A DNA stretch of 64,000 nt from Pedobacter nutrimenti (GTDB taxonomy: Bacteria; Bacteroidota; Bacteroidia; Sphingobacteriales; Sphingobacteriaceae): assembly GCF_003208655.1 (NCBI RefSeq), contig NZ_QKLU01000009.1, forward strand, positions 62,001 through 126,000, read 5' to 3'. Below, piece by piece: positions 8,386 through 17,596 of this stretch. A model generated the notes under the pieces. The model did not search any database and had not been told where the DNA came from. It was given only the letters and a program-made list of their open reading frames with translations. Made by a program: the position numbers and the translations under genes. Position 1 is the stretch's first letter. The number at the start of each line of letters is the position of its first letter.

Positions 8386-8393
8386 TACCTTTG
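8386..8393 (+). promoter_or_regulatory. Candidate -7 promoter element for gcvP
   Basis: TACCTTTG matches TAnnTTTG and lies 23 nt before the gcvP ATG. The 81-nt gap upstream is too short and unstructured for a tandem glycine riboswitch. Confidence 0.42.
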
Positions 8394-8416
8394 CGAAAAA
8401 TTATTCATAAGATTTC

Positions 8417-11296
8417 ATGAGCTTAAATATTCATTACAAAGAAGAGTTTAAAGACCGCCACATTGCACCCAATTCTGAGGATACAAAAGCAATGCTGAAC
8501 ACCCTTGGTCTGGGTTCTGTTGACGAATTGATTGCACAAACGGTTCCACAGGGCATCCGGTTAAAACAGGCTTTAAATTTGCCAAAGGCGAAGTCTGAAA
8601 AAGATTACCTGAGCAGTTTAAAACAAACGGCTTCTTTAAATAAAGTTTTCAAATCTTACATTGGTCAGGGTTATTACGACACCATTACCCCGGGGGTAAT
8701 TTTACGCAACGTGATGGAGAACCCAGGATGGTATACCCAATATACACCATACCAGGCAGAAATTGCCCAGGGCCGTTTACAGGCCCTGCTGAATTTCCAA
8801 ACCATGGTCATTGACCTGACAGGTATGGAAATTGCAAATGCCTCTCTGCTCGACGAAGGTACTGCTGCAGCAGAAGCCATGTTCATGCAGTTTAGTCTGC
8901 GTAAAAATCAGCAGGCTAAAAAGTTTTTTGTATCAGAATTGCTGTTCCCTCAAACTATTGATATTTTAAAAACACGCGCCAACCCTTTTGGCATTGAACT
9001 CAGTATCGGTGACCACCATACAGCCGAATTGAATGAAGAGTTCTTTGGTGCCATTATTCAATACCCTGCCGGTAACGGAGAGGTATTTGATTATACTGCT
9101 TTTGCGGCTAAGGCACACCAGCAAAATGTAAAGGTAACCGTTGTCGCAGATTTACTAAGTTTAACCTTACTGACGCCTCCGGGTGAATGGGGCGCCGATA
9201 TCGTAGTGGGTACGACACAGCGTTTTGGTATCCCAATGGGATTCGGTGGCCCACATGCTGCTTTTTTTGCCACTAAAGAAGAATATAAAAGATCTATTCC
9301 CGGTCGGATCATTGGGGTAACCATTGACAGCCATGACAATTATGCGCTTCGTATGGCCCTTCAGACCAGGGAACAGCACATCCGCAGGGATAAAGCTACA
9401 TCCAACATTTGTACCGCACAAGCCCTTCTGGCTATTATGGCTGGTTTCTATGCGGTATACCATGGCCCTAAAGGCTTAAAACTGATTGCAGAACGCACCC
9501 ATGGACTGACCGTTACCCTGGCAAAATCACTTGAAAAAATTGGTTATAAACAATTGAACAAGGTTTATTTTGACACCATACAGCTGGATCTGGCCGATTT
9601 GACAGATTCCATCCACAGGGAATGTATTGACAACGAAATCAACCTGAATTATAACGGAAAAACGGTAACCATTTCCCTGGATGAAACCGTTTCTGCAGAA
9701 GATGTAAAACTTTTGGTAAAAATCTTTGCTAAGGTAAAAGCCATTGCCGCCGATCAGGTAGAACTGGAAGACCAGCAGGTGGAAACTGTAATTCCGGCAG
9801 AACTTCAGCGGACTTCTTCCTACCTGAGCCATTCGGTGTTTAATGCGCACCATTCTGAACATGAAATGCTGCGTTACATCAAATCCCTGGAAGCAAAAGA
9901 TCTTTCTCTTTGCCATTCTATGATTGCTTTAGGATCATGCACCATGAAGTTAAATGCAACCACAGAGATGATCCCGGTCACCTGGCCGGAATTTGGAAAA
10001 ATCCATCCATTTGCACCTGCTGATCAGGTTGCAGGTTACTATACTGTATTTAATGAACTGGATAAATGGCTTAGCGAAATTACTGGTTTTGCCGCCATGA
10101 GCCTGCAACCAAATGCGGGTGCACAAGGTGAATATGCTGGTTTAATGGTCATCCGGGCTTACCATCAGGACCGTGGTGATCACCACCGTAACATCGCGCT
10201 GATCCCTTCATCTGCTCATGGAACCAATCCGGCTTCTGCAGCAATGGCCGGAATGAAAATTGTTATTGTTAAATCTCTTGAAAACGGAAATATAGATGTA
10301 GAGGACCTTAAAGCTAAAGCCCAGGAGCACAAAAATGAGCTTTCCTGTTTAATGGTCACTTACCCTTCTACCCATGGTGTATTCGAAGAAAGCATTATTG
10401 ACATCTGTAACATCATCCATGAAAATGGAGGACAGGTTTATATGGATGGTGCAAATATGAATGCACAAGTAGGTTTAACCAGTCCCGGACACATCGGTGC
10501 TGACGTTTGTCACCTGAACCTGCACAAAACTTTTTGCATTCCACATGGTGGTGGTGGTCCTGGCATGGGTCCTATCGGTGTTGCAAAACACCTGGTTCCT
10601 TATTTACCCGGACACGCTGTAGTTGACATCAGTAAAGGCAAATCCATCCATGCCGTTTCTTCTGCACCCTGGGGATCTGCCTCTATCCTGGTGATCTCTC
10701 ATGCTTATATCGCCATGATGGGTTCAGAGGGCCTGACCAATGCGACCCGTTATGCCATCCTGAACGCCAACTATATGAAAGCACGCCTGGAACAACATTA
10801 CCCGGTCTTGTACTCGGGTGCAAATGGCCGCTGTGCGCATGAAATGATCCTGGACTGCCGTGCTTTTAAAAATGCAGGTATAGAGGTCGTGGATATTGCC
10901 AAACGTCTGATGGATTATGGCTTCCACGCCCCAACGGTTTCTTTCCCGGTCGCAGGCACCCTAATGGTTGAGCCAACCGAGAGCGAGCCGAAGCATGAAC
11001 TGGATCGGTTCTGCGATGCCTTAATCGCAATTAGAAAAGAGATCAGTGCTGTGGAAAACGGAACATCGGACAAAACAGACAATCCTTTAAAAAATGCACC
11101 ACATACTGCAGCAGTTGTAACTGGCAACGACTGGAAACATGGTTACAGCAGACAAACTGCAGCCTTTCCTTTACCTTATGTTGCTGCTTATAAATTCTGG
11201 CCTTCAGTCGGCAGGGTAAATGATTCTTACGGAGACCGGTCACTGGTTTGTGCCTGCCCCCCAATAGAAAGTTATATGGAAGAAACCACAGTCTAA
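8417..11296 (+). CDS. gcvP: Glycine dehydrogenase (decarboxylating), P protein
   Basis: PLP enzyme of the glycine cleavage system; it decarboxylates glycine and passes the aminomethyl group to the lipoyl arm of the H protein. The 959-residue length shows a fused alpha-beta form as in E. coli. It begins with the family sequence FKDRHIAPN. The PLP Schiff-base lysine is Lys704 in NLHKTFCIPHGGGGPGMGP, with the glycine-rich loop after it. The C-terminal CACPP motif is also present. Genes for the H and T proteins are not in the window. A YceI gene follows 28 nt later and may be cotranscribed. Confidence 0.98.
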   Translation: MSLNIHYKEEFKDRHIAPNSEDTKAMLNTLGLGSVDELIAQTVPQGIRLKQALNLPKAKSEKDYLSSLKQTASLNKVFKSYIGQGYYDTITPGVILRNVMENPGWYTQYTPYQAEIAQGRLQALLNFQTMVIDLTGMEIANASLLDEGTAAAEAMFMQFSLRKNQQAKKFFVSELLFPQTIDILKTRANPFGIELSIGDHHTAELNEEFFGAIIQYPAGNGEVFDYTAFAAKAHQQNVKVTVVADLLSLTLLTPPGEWGADIVVGTTQRFGIPMGFGGPHAAFFATKEEYKRSIPGRIIGVTIDSHDNYALRMALQTREQHIRRDKATSNICTAQALLAIMAGFYAVYHGPKGLKLIAERTHGLTVTLAKSLEKIGYKQLNKVYFDTIQLDLADLTDSIHRECIDNEINLNYNGKTVTISLDETVSAEDVKLLVKIFAKVKAIAADQVELEDQQVETVIPAELQRTSSYLSHSVFNAHHSEHEMLRYIKSLEAKDLSLCHSMIALGSCTMKLNATTEMIPVTWPEFGKIHPFAPADQVAGYYTVFNELDKWLSEITGFAAMSLQPNAGAQGEYAGLMVIRAYHQDRGDHHRNIALIPSSAHGTNPASAAMAGMKIVIVKSLENGNIDVEDLKAKAQEHKNELSCLMVTYPSTHGVFEESIIDICNIIHENGGQVYMDGANMNAQVGLTSPGHIGADVCHLNLHKTFCIPHGGGGPGMGPIGVAKHLVPYLPGHAVVDISKGKSIHAVSSAPWGSASILVISHAYIAMMGSEGLTNATRYAILNANYMKARLEQHYPVLYSGANGRCAHEMILDCRAFKNAGIEVVDIAKRLMDYGFHAPTVSFPVAGTLMVEPTESEPKHELDRFCDALIAIRKEISAVENGTSDKTDNPLKNAPHTAAVVTGNDWKHGYSRQTAAFPLPYVAAYKFWPSVGRVNDSYGDRSLVCACPPIESYMEETTV

Positions 11297-11324
11297 ATCA
11301 TAAACCAATTAATCAACACAAAGA

Positions 11325-11915
11325 ATGAAATTAAAAATTGCTTCCCTGGCTTTACTGTTTATTGCAGCAGCAGCCACTGCCTTCAAGGCCCCTTCATTTA
11401 AAGGAGACACCTATAAGGTAGATGTTCAAAAGTCCTCCATTACCTGGACTGGTAAAAAATTTGCAGGATCCCATAATGGAACAATCGATCTAAAATCCGG
11501 GTCACTTGGATTTAATGGTAAAAAACTTGCAGAAGGTAATTTTACCATCGATATGACCAGTCTGAAGGATGCCGACAAAAGCGCGAATCTGGAGAACCAT
11601 TTGAAGTCCGATGATTTCTTTGGCTCCTCTAAATTTCCAACTTCAACTTTTGTGATTAAAAAGGTAACTGGCGGCAGCGGGAACACTGTAAACGTGAGCG
11701 GAGACTTAACTATCAAAGGTGTTACACAAGCAATTTCTTTCCCGGCTACCCTGGCATGGAACGGCAATACCGTTACTGCCACAGCAGATAAGATTGTTGT
11801 TGACAGGACCAAATATGGCATCAAATTCAAGTCTAAAACCGTTTTTACTGATATCGGTGACAAATTCATCTATGACGAATTTGAACTATCAGTTAAACTG
11901 ACTGCCACCAAATAA
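11325..11915 (+). CDS. YceI-family periplasmic protein
   Basis: Exported lipocalin-like protein of the YceI family, 196 residues, whose members bind isoprenoid or amphiphilic lipids in a beta-barrel. A signal peptide covers roughly residues 1-18. Family features are the opening YKVDVQKSSITWTGKK, the central DMTSLKDADKS and the NHLKSDDFF segment, followed by FPTSTFVIKKV. The partner is unknown. It lies 28 nt after gcvP and ends at a strong hairpin terminator. Confidence 0.92.
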   Translation: MKLKIASLALLFIAAAATAFKAPSFKGDTYKVDVQKSSITWTGKKFAGSHNGTIDLKSGSLGFNGKKLAEGNFTIDMTSLKDADKSANLENHLKSDDFFGSSKFPTSTFVIKKVTGGSGNTVNVSGDLTIKGVTQAISFPATLAWNGNTVTATADKIVVDRTKYGIKFKSKTVFTDIGDKFIYDEFELSVKLTATK

Positions 11916-11927
11916 TAAAAAAGAGAT

Positions 11928-11965
11928 AAAAAAAAGGCCATTTTACTATAAATGGCCTTTTTTTA
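11928..11965 (+). terminator. Intrinsic terminator after the YceI gene
   Basis: Stem GGCCATTT / AAATGGCC with a six-base loop and a run of T on the 3' side (and A on the 5' side), 13 nt past the stop codon. Confidence 0.88.
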
Positions 11966-12043
11966 TTTTAAAGGTCGGGCATCTATATTCCATATCTATT
12001 TTATATCTTTAATGTAAAATAAGGCTCTCTTTACTTAACCAAG

Positions 12044-12448
12044 ATGGATTCTAAAATAAATTTACTTGTTATTGATGATGATGACATCAATATATTCATC
12101 ATAAGAAAAATTGTAGAGAAGACGGGTTTTGCAGTAAATATGATTGCAAAAACCAACGGACAACTGGCCATCGATTTTCTCCTGGAAAACAGGGAAAATG
12201 CTGAAGTATTTCCTCACCTTATGCTTATAGACATCAATATGCCGGTCCTGAATGGCTGGGAGTTTATTGAGGCTTACGAAAAAATGGACATCAGCCAGAA
12301 AGTGGACATGTACATGCTTTCTTCTTCCGTTTATGAAAACGACATTGAAAAAGCCAAAACCTATAAAATAGTAAAAGGATTTATTTCTAAACCCCTTTCC
12401 ATAGAACGCTTAATCGAGCTTTTTAAAGGGCTCGAAGAACAACCTTAA
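12044..12448 (+). CDS. Single-domain CheY-like response regulator
   Basis: A 134-residue receiver domain with no output domain. The acidic pocket is Asp11-Asp12 (VIDDDD), the phosphoacceptor is Asp63 (LIDINMP), the switch Ser is near 93-95 (LSSS) and the conserved lysine is Lys116 (SKP). Such proteins pass phosphate between histidine kinases or bind a partner. No kinase is adjacent, so the pathway is unknown. Its TAA shares bases with the stop of the convergent MBL hydrolase gene. Confidence 0.93.
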   Translation: MDSKINLLVIDDDDINIFIIRKIVEKTGFAVNMIAKTNGQLAIDFLLENRENAEVFPHLMLIDINMPVLNGWEFIEAYEKMDISQKVDMYMLSSSVYENDIEKAKTYKIVKGFISKPLSIERLIELFKGLEEQP

Positions 12449-13215
12449 ATAATATTAAAAGTACCATCGGTATAGGTTACATGACCTGTAGCTTTGGTTT
12501 TTGCATGGTAAAACAGGCAGTTCCAATTTTCCAGGGCTGCTTTTTTACCATATTCTTCCCGGAGCTCCATAGCCTTTCTTCCATCATAATCGTATTTTGC
12601 AATAAACCTCCGGATCAATTCTTCCGGTTCAGGGAGAACATCACCTCCAAAAAAAGCTTTTTCTGTTCCATCTGTTAAAAGAAAAACCTGGTGATACGGG
12701 GTATGCGCACCCGTAAGTTCATAATCTATACCCTCCAGGAACTGACCGTTCCCCTCAATAAAATTCAGTTGGGCATTGCGTTGTAAAAATTCGAATATTT
12801 CTGTTTTGTAAGAAGAGGAAGTATTGGTGAAAGCACTTTCCCATTCGCCTCTCTGGACTACATAGGTTGCATTTGGGAAGCTCAGTTCCATTTGGTCATT
12901 GTAATGGTGCACCATTCCTCCGGAGTGATCAAAATGTAAATGTGACATCAGTACATAGTCTACATCTTCAGGTTGAAACCCAGCTTTTTTGATGTTTTGA
13001 TGAAGGATGAGCGCCCCTTTGTCATCACTGTAACCCAGACCTGTATCCAGCAGCAGCAGCAAATTATTCATTTTGACCAGAAAAGGTTGTACATGGATAA
13101 ATAAAGATGCTGGTCTGTCTTTTGCCTGGTGCACAGCCGGATCAAAGGGTATAAATTTCTTGCTGGCGTCTACAGAATAAGAACCTTCGTATAAAGTAAA
13201 AACTTGTAATGACAT
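12445..13215 (-). CDS. MBL-fold metallo-hydrolase (lactonase-like)
   Basis: A 256-residue metallo-beta-lactamase-fold hydrolase without a signal peptide, so cytosolic. The metal motif HLHFDHSGG gives His92, His94, Asp96 and His97. Downstream candidates for the remaining ligands are His175-type TGAHTPYH and FGGDVL. The overall layout resembles AHL-lactonase/YtnP-like members, but the substrate cannot be deduced. The stop overlaps the stop of the convergent response regulator in a shared TTAA. Confidence 0.87.
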   Translation of the reverse strand: MSLQVFTLYEGSYSVDASKKFIPFDPAVHQAKDRPASLFIHVQPFLVKMNNLLLLLDTGLGYSDDKGALILHQNIKKAGFQPEDVDYVLMSHLHFDHSGGMVHHYNDQMELSFPNATYVVQRGEWESAFTNTSSSYKTEIFEFLQRNAQLNFIEGNGQFLEGIDYELTGAHTPYHQVFLLTDGTEKAFFGGDVLPEPEELIRRFIAKYDYDGRKAMELREEYGKKAALENWNCLFYHAKTKATGHVTYTDGTFNII

Positions 13216-13392
13216 AGGTGTTTTAAGAAGAATAATTAAATGATATCTTTACGAATTGCTAGGCAAAGATAGGGAACCTATTTCAACTTAGCACCAACAA
13301 AGCAGTCCGGAAAAGTGCAGCAGCATTAGGCCTGCATTGCAGATCAAACAAAACAGATAAAAGCCGGAAAGCGCTAAACGAATTAAATATTA

Positions 13393-15096
13393 ATGGAAAA
13401 AAGATGGGTACAGGCCGGGTGGGCTGATCGGAAAACAACAGATTTGCTTGTACAACAATTAAATATAGATGAAAGTTTAGCACAGATACTCGTTCAGCGG
13501 GGAATCACTTCTTTTGATGCAGCACGCGATTTTTTTCGTCCTGACATGAAACATTTACACGATCCTTTTTTAATGAAGGATATGGATACAGCAATCCGGC
13601 GGATAGATCTGGCCCTGGAACATCAGGAAAAAATACTGATCTACGGAGATTACGATGTAGACGGCACCACTTCTGTTGCACTGGCTTACAGCTTCTTCAA
13701 ACAATTGACAAACCGGCTGGAATATTATATCCCGGACCGGCATAAGGAAGGTTATGGCATTTCCACTGAAGGTATCGATTATGCGAAATCTGCAGGATGT
13801 ACACTGATCATTGCGCTGGATTGTGGCATTAAATCCAATGATAAAATTGATTACGCCCTTTCAATGGGCATTGACTTTATTATTTGTGACCATCACTTGC
13901 CTGGAGAAACCCTACCTGCTGCCGTTGCTGTACTGGATCCCAAACGCGCGGATTGCCCCTATCCCTTTAAAGAGCTTGCGGGCTGCGGCATAGGTTTCAA
14001 ACTGGCACAAGCCTATGCCCTTACACATAATATGGCCAAAGAAAGCTATGAACAATACCTGGATCTGGTGATGATCAGCGTGGCAGCCGATATTGTGCCT
14101 GTATTGGATGAAAACCGGATTTTTGCTTATCACGGCCTGCTCAAACTCAACACTAGTCCTTCTCTGGGCTTAAAAGCTTTAATGCGCAGCACAGGAAGAG
14201 ATAAAGATTTTACCTTAACAGACATTGTATTTTCTATTGCGCCCAGAATCAATGCGGCAGGTCGTATGGATCATGCCAGTGAGGCTGTTAAAATGTTGCT
14301 TTGTGATGAAGACCTTTCGGCAGATGAACAAAGTTCTTTTATCAATTTACAAAATACGGAACGCAAAACATCAGATCAGCAGACCACAGCTGAAGCACTG
14401 GCCATTATCGGCGATTGTGAAATACTGATCAACAGAAAAACAACGGTTGTATTTAATGAACACTGGAATAAAGGGGTGATCGGTATTGTGGCTTCCAGAC
14501 TCACAGAAAAGTATTATAGGCCGACAGTGGTTTTAACTGCATCAAATGGCTTATTGACGGGATCTGCCCGTTCTGTTGCCGGTTTTGACCTTTATGAGGC
14601 TTTAGCAGACTGTGCAGATCTGTTGCTGCAGTTTGGCGGGCATAAATTTGCAGCCGGCCTAACCATGGATCCTAAAAATTTTGATTCCTTTTCCCAGCGT
14701 TTTGAACAAGTGGTCGCCCGGAGCATTCCCGAAGAATTATTGTGTCCTGAACTTCAGATCGACACAGAAATTTCTTTTCAACAAATCAATGCAAAATTTC
14801 AGCGCATCGTTGCCCAGATGGCGCCTTTTGGTCCCGGAAATCCTGCCCCAGTCTTCGTCAGTCATAACGTATTTTGTGTGGGAAATCCATATATTGTTGG
14901 AACAAAACACTTAAAATTGAATATAAAACAACAAAATTCCGCTACTTTTGACGGCATTGGTTTTGGGCTGGCCGATTTACAACAGGCAATCGTTCCGCAT
15001 AAACCCTTTTCCATGTGTTACACGGTAGAAGAAAATATATGGAAAGAGCAAAAACGCCTGCAGCTGAACATTAAGTCTATCAGGATGGATAATTGA
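13393..15096 (+). CDS. recJ: Single-stranded-DNA-specific exonuclease RecJ
   Basis: Cytosolic 5'-3' ssDNA exonuclease of the DHH superfamily, used in recombination and mismatch repair. The 567-residue length is usual. DHH motifs: YGDYDVDGTTS near residues 83-93, the Asp of ALDCG near 140, and CDHHLPG near 165-171. The DHHA1 domain carries the GGHKFAAGLTM signature near residue 417. It is followed 8 nt later by lptB and then a GH3 gene, a compact run on one strand. Confidence 0.97.
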   Translation: MEKRWVQAGWADRKTTDLLVQQLNIDESLAQILVQRGITSFDAARDFFRPDMKHLHDPFLMKDMDTAIRRIDLALEHQEKILIYGDYDVDGTTSVALAYSFFKQLTNRLEYYIPDRHKEGYGISTEGIDYAKSAGCTLIIALDCGIKSNDKIDYALSMGIDFIICDHHLPGETLPAAVAVLDPKRADCPYPFKELAGCGIGFKLAQAYALTHNMAKESYEQYLDLVMISVAADIVPVLDENRIFAYHGLLKLNTSPSLGLKALMRSTGRDKDFTLTDIVFSIAPRINAAGRMDHASEAVKMLLCDEDLSADEQSSFINLQNTERKTSDQQTTAEALAIIGDCEILINRKTTVVFNEHWNKGVIGIVASRLTEKYYRPTVVLTASNGLLTGSARSVAGFDLYEALADCADLLLQFGGHKFAAGLTMDPKNFDSFSQRFEQVVARSIPEELLCPELQIDTEISFQQINAKFQRIVAQMAPFGPGNPAPVFVSHNVFCVGNPYIVGTKHLKLNIKQQNSATFDGIGFGLADLQQAIVPHKPFSMCYTVEENIWKEQKRLQLNIKSIRMDN

Positions 15097-15104
15097 TATA
15101 ATCA

Positions 15105-15839
15105 ATGATATTAAGAGCAGAAAATCTAATCAAAAAATACAAACAGCGTACAGTTGTTAATGACGTCTCCTTTAATGTAAGCCAGGGTGAAATTGTCGGT
15201 CTGCTGGGGCCCAACGGAGCAGGTAAAACCACTTCTTTTTATATGATCGTAGGTCTGATCAAACCCAATGAAGGCAATATTTACCTGGACGATCAGGAGA
15301 TCACAACTGATCCCATGTACAAAAGGGCCCAAAAGGGAATTGGTTATCTGGCTCAGGAAGCCTCAGTTTTCAGAAAATTAACGGTGGAAGACAACATTAT
15401 GGCCATCCTGGAGATGACTAAAATGAACAAGGAAGAGCGTCATGAAAAACTGGAAGAGCTGATCAACGAGTTTAGTTTACATAAAGTGCGTAAAAACAGG
15501 GGGGATTTACTTTCGGGGGGCGAAAGAAGGAGAACCGAAATTGCAAGGGCCCTTGCCGCAAGCCCAAACTTCATTTTACTGGATGAACCTTTTGCAGGGG
15601 TAGATCCGATTGCTGTTGAAGAAATCCAGACCATTGTCGCCAAACTCAGAAATAAAAACATTGGCATTTTGATTACAGACCACAATGTTCAGGAAACCCT
15701 TTCCATTACCGACCGTGCTTACCTGCTTTTTGAAGGGAAAATACTGGAGTCGGGCACGCCTGAAGTACTCGCTGCAAATGAAATGGTCAGAAAAGTATAT
15801 TTAGGTTCTAATTTTGTATTGCGAAGTAAAAATTTATAA
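15105..15839 (+). CDS. lptB: LPS export ABC transporter ATP-binding protein
   Basis: Cytosolic ATPase of the LptB2FG complex that pulls lipopolysaccharide out of the inner membrane. Length is 244 residues. Walker A is GPNGAGKTT near residues 35-43, the ABC signature is LLSGGERRRTEIARALA near 137-153, Walker B and the catalytic Glu are in ILLDEPFAGVDP, and the switch His is in ITDHN. The SGGERRR signature is diagnostic for LptB among ABC ATPases. The gene lies between recJ and the GH3 gene; lptC, lptF and lptG are not seen here. Confidence 0.96.
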   Translation: MILRAENLIKKYKQRTVVNDVSFNVSQGEIVGLLGPNGAGKTTSFYMIVGLIKPNEGNIYLDDQEITTDPMYKRAQKGIGYLAQEASVFRKLTVEDNIMAILEMTKMNKEERHEKLEELINEFSLHKVRKNRGDLLSGGERRRTEIARALAASPNFILLDEPFAGVDPIAVEEIQTIVAKLRNKNIGILITDHNVQETLSITDRAYLLFEGKILESGTPEVLAANEMVRKVYLGSNFVLRSKNL

Positions 15840-15854
15840 TTCATATAGAGGATC

Positions 15855-17363
15855 ATGGCAATTGTAAATTCTATTTTCACCTGGTATATGAAAAAAAGAG
15901 TTCATCAAATAGAACTTTTTATAAAATATCCCTTTGATGTGCAAGATGAATGGTTTCATACCCTAATATCGAGTGCTGAAAACACCGAGTGGGGAAAAAA
16001 ATATGATTATAAATCGATAGAAACTCAGGAGCAGTTCAAAGAACGGGTTCCGCTACAAAATTACGATACTTTAAAACCTTATATTGAAAGAATGCTGAAG
16101 GGGGAACAGAACATCCTCTGGCCTTCAGAAATCAAATGGTTTGCCAAATCATCCGGTACCACCAGTGACCGGAGTAAGTTCATCCCGGTATCAGAAGAAT
16201 CTTTGCAGGAATGTCATTTTAAAGGTGGCAAAGACCTGCTTTCCATATTTTGTAACAACAGACCAGGCAACCAGATCCTGACTGGTAAAGGCCTGGTTCT
16301 TGGTGGTAGTCACCAGATCAACCAGTTGAACGAAGACTCTTTTTATGGAGACCTTTCAGCAGTGCTGATCAAAAATCTTCCCCTTTGGGCAGAATATTAC
16401 CGGACACCCGCCATTTCCATTGCCCTGATGGATAATTATGAGCAAAAAATGGAGAAAATGGCAGAAGCAACCATCCGTGAAAATGTCACAAACATATCCG
16501 GGGTACCCACATGGACAATTGTTCTGGCTAAAAAAGTCCTGGAGATTACCGGTAAAAAGAACTTGCTAGAAGTATGGCCGAATCTGGAACTCTACTTCCA
16601 TGGGGCTGTAAATTTTAAGCCTTACCGGGAACAGTTCAAAGAACTGATTCCGAGCGAGGATATGTATTATCTGGAAACCTACAATGCTTCTGAAGGTTTT
16701 TTTGGAATACAAGATCAGGTGAATTCCGAAGAACTTCTGCTCATGCTGGATTATGGCATTTATTATGAGTTCCTCCCTCTGGAACTCCTGGAAGAAGAAA
16801 ACCCAAAAACACTTTCCCTGGAGGAAGTAGAGCTGCATAAAAATTACGCCATTATTATCTCTACCAATGGCGGGCTCTGGAGGTATATGATCGGAGATAC
16901 CATTCAATTTACTTCCCTACACCCCTTCCGCATTAAAATCACTGGCAGGACCAAACACTTCATTAATGCTTTTGGAGAAGAGGTCATCATTGATAATGCC
17001 GAACAAGCCATCAGCGAGGCCTGTAAAGCCACCAACGCCGTTTTTACTGACTATACCGCCTGCCCAATTTATTTTAAAGGCGAAAAAGCGGGGGGGCATG
17101 AATGGATTATAGAGTTTGACCAGCAGCCCAATGATTTTGAAAAATTTATTGACGTCCTGGACCAGACCCTGAGAAAGATCAATTCTGACTATGATGCCAA
17201 GCGTTTTATGGATATGGCTTTATGTCGTCCAAAGGTGCATAACGCACCTAAAAACACCTTTTATGAATGGTTAAAATCCAAAGGTAAACTGGGTGGCCAA
17301 CATAAAGTACCCCGCCTGGCCAACGACAGAAAATACGTCGAGGAAATCCTTAAAATCATGTAA
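15855..17363 (+). CDS. GH3-family acyl-adenylating protein
   Basis: A 502-residue member of the GH3 family, named for plant enzymes that adenylate acyl acids such as auxin and join them to amino acids. Visible ANL-type features: KSSGTTSDRSKFIPVS near residues 97-112 (ATP-binding loop), YNASEGFFGIQ near 276-286, and RYMIGDTIQFTS and KITGRTKHFINAFGEEVI near 340-380. The bacterial members' substrate is unknown. It follows lptB by 15 nt in a recJ-lptB-GH3 run. The position suggests cotranscription but not a shared pathway. Confidence 0.9.
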   Translation: MAIVNSIFTWYMKKRVHQIELFIKYPFDVQDEWFHTLISSAENTEWGKKYDYKSIETQEQFKERVPLQNYDTLKPYIERMLKGEQNILWPSEIKWFAKSSGTTSDRSKFIPVSEESLQECHFKGGKDLLSIFCNNRPGNQILTGKGLVLGGSHQINQLNEDSFYGDLSAVLIKNLPLWAEYYRTPAISIALMDNYEQKMEKMAEATIRENVTNISGVPTWTIVLAKKVLEITGKKNLLEVWPNLELYFHGAVNFKPYREQFKELIPSEDMYYLETYNASEGFFGIQDQVNSEELLLMLDYGIYYEFLPLELLEEENPKTLSLEEVELHKNYAIIISTNGGLWRYMIGDTIQFTSLHPFRIKITGRTKHFINAFGEEVIIDNAEQAISEACKATNAVFTDYTACPIYFKGEKAGGHEWIIEFDQQPNDFEKFIDVLDQTLRKINSDYDAKRFMDMALCRPKVHNAPKNTFYEWLKSKGKLGGQHKVPRLANDRKYVEEILKIM

Positions 17364-17386
17364 TTCAAGCGATCGCAAAAAAAACA

Positions 17387-17418
17387 TTTGCGAATATGAC
17401 ATTCAAAATATAATTTTG
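17387..17418 (+). promoter_or_regulatory. Promoter for the leader ORF and TonB receptor
   Basis: TTTG at 17387-17390, a 20-bp spacer, then TAATTTTG at 17411-17418: the full Bacteroidota -33/-7 pattern. Start of transcription would be near 17425, about 20 nt before the leader ORF. Confidence 0.65.
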
Positions 17419-17446
17419 TCTACTTATCCCATAGACTATAAATTAT

Positions 17447-17596
17447 ATGACTAGAATTTTACCTTCTTTAACTGCTCTTCCATTGCCGAACCTGTGTAAA
17501 GAACAAAGTTGTTGTTGTCCCCTGCAGTCTTATAAAAGACCCGCCCTGTTGACAAATCCTCTTTACAACTTTCACAGTTTCACTATTCCAACATGA
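17447..17596 (+). CDS. Cysteine-rich leader peptide overlapping the TonB receptor start
   Basis: A 49-codon ORF with an ATG 22 nt past the predicted transcription start and a TGA that overlaps the receptor ATG as ATGA. Residues 17-25 read CKEQSCCCP; four of its cysteines are in this short span, three encoded by consecutive TGT codons. The rest is proline- and leucine-rich, with no signal peptide or known domain. Because it fills the whole leader and ends exactly at the receptor start, translational coupling or ribosome-stalling control of the downstream gene is plausible. Cysteine-run leader peptides that respond to cysteine supply are known from actinobacteria; a link here is inference. It could also be a chance frame. 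Confidence 0.5.
   Translation: MTRILPSLTALPLPNLCKEQSCCCPLQSYKRPALLTNPLYNFHSFTIPT

Noticed and set aside
8336..8416. Glycine riboswitch before gcvP
   Set aside because: Only 81 nt, without the tandem aptamer stems; a plain -7 box explains the stretch.
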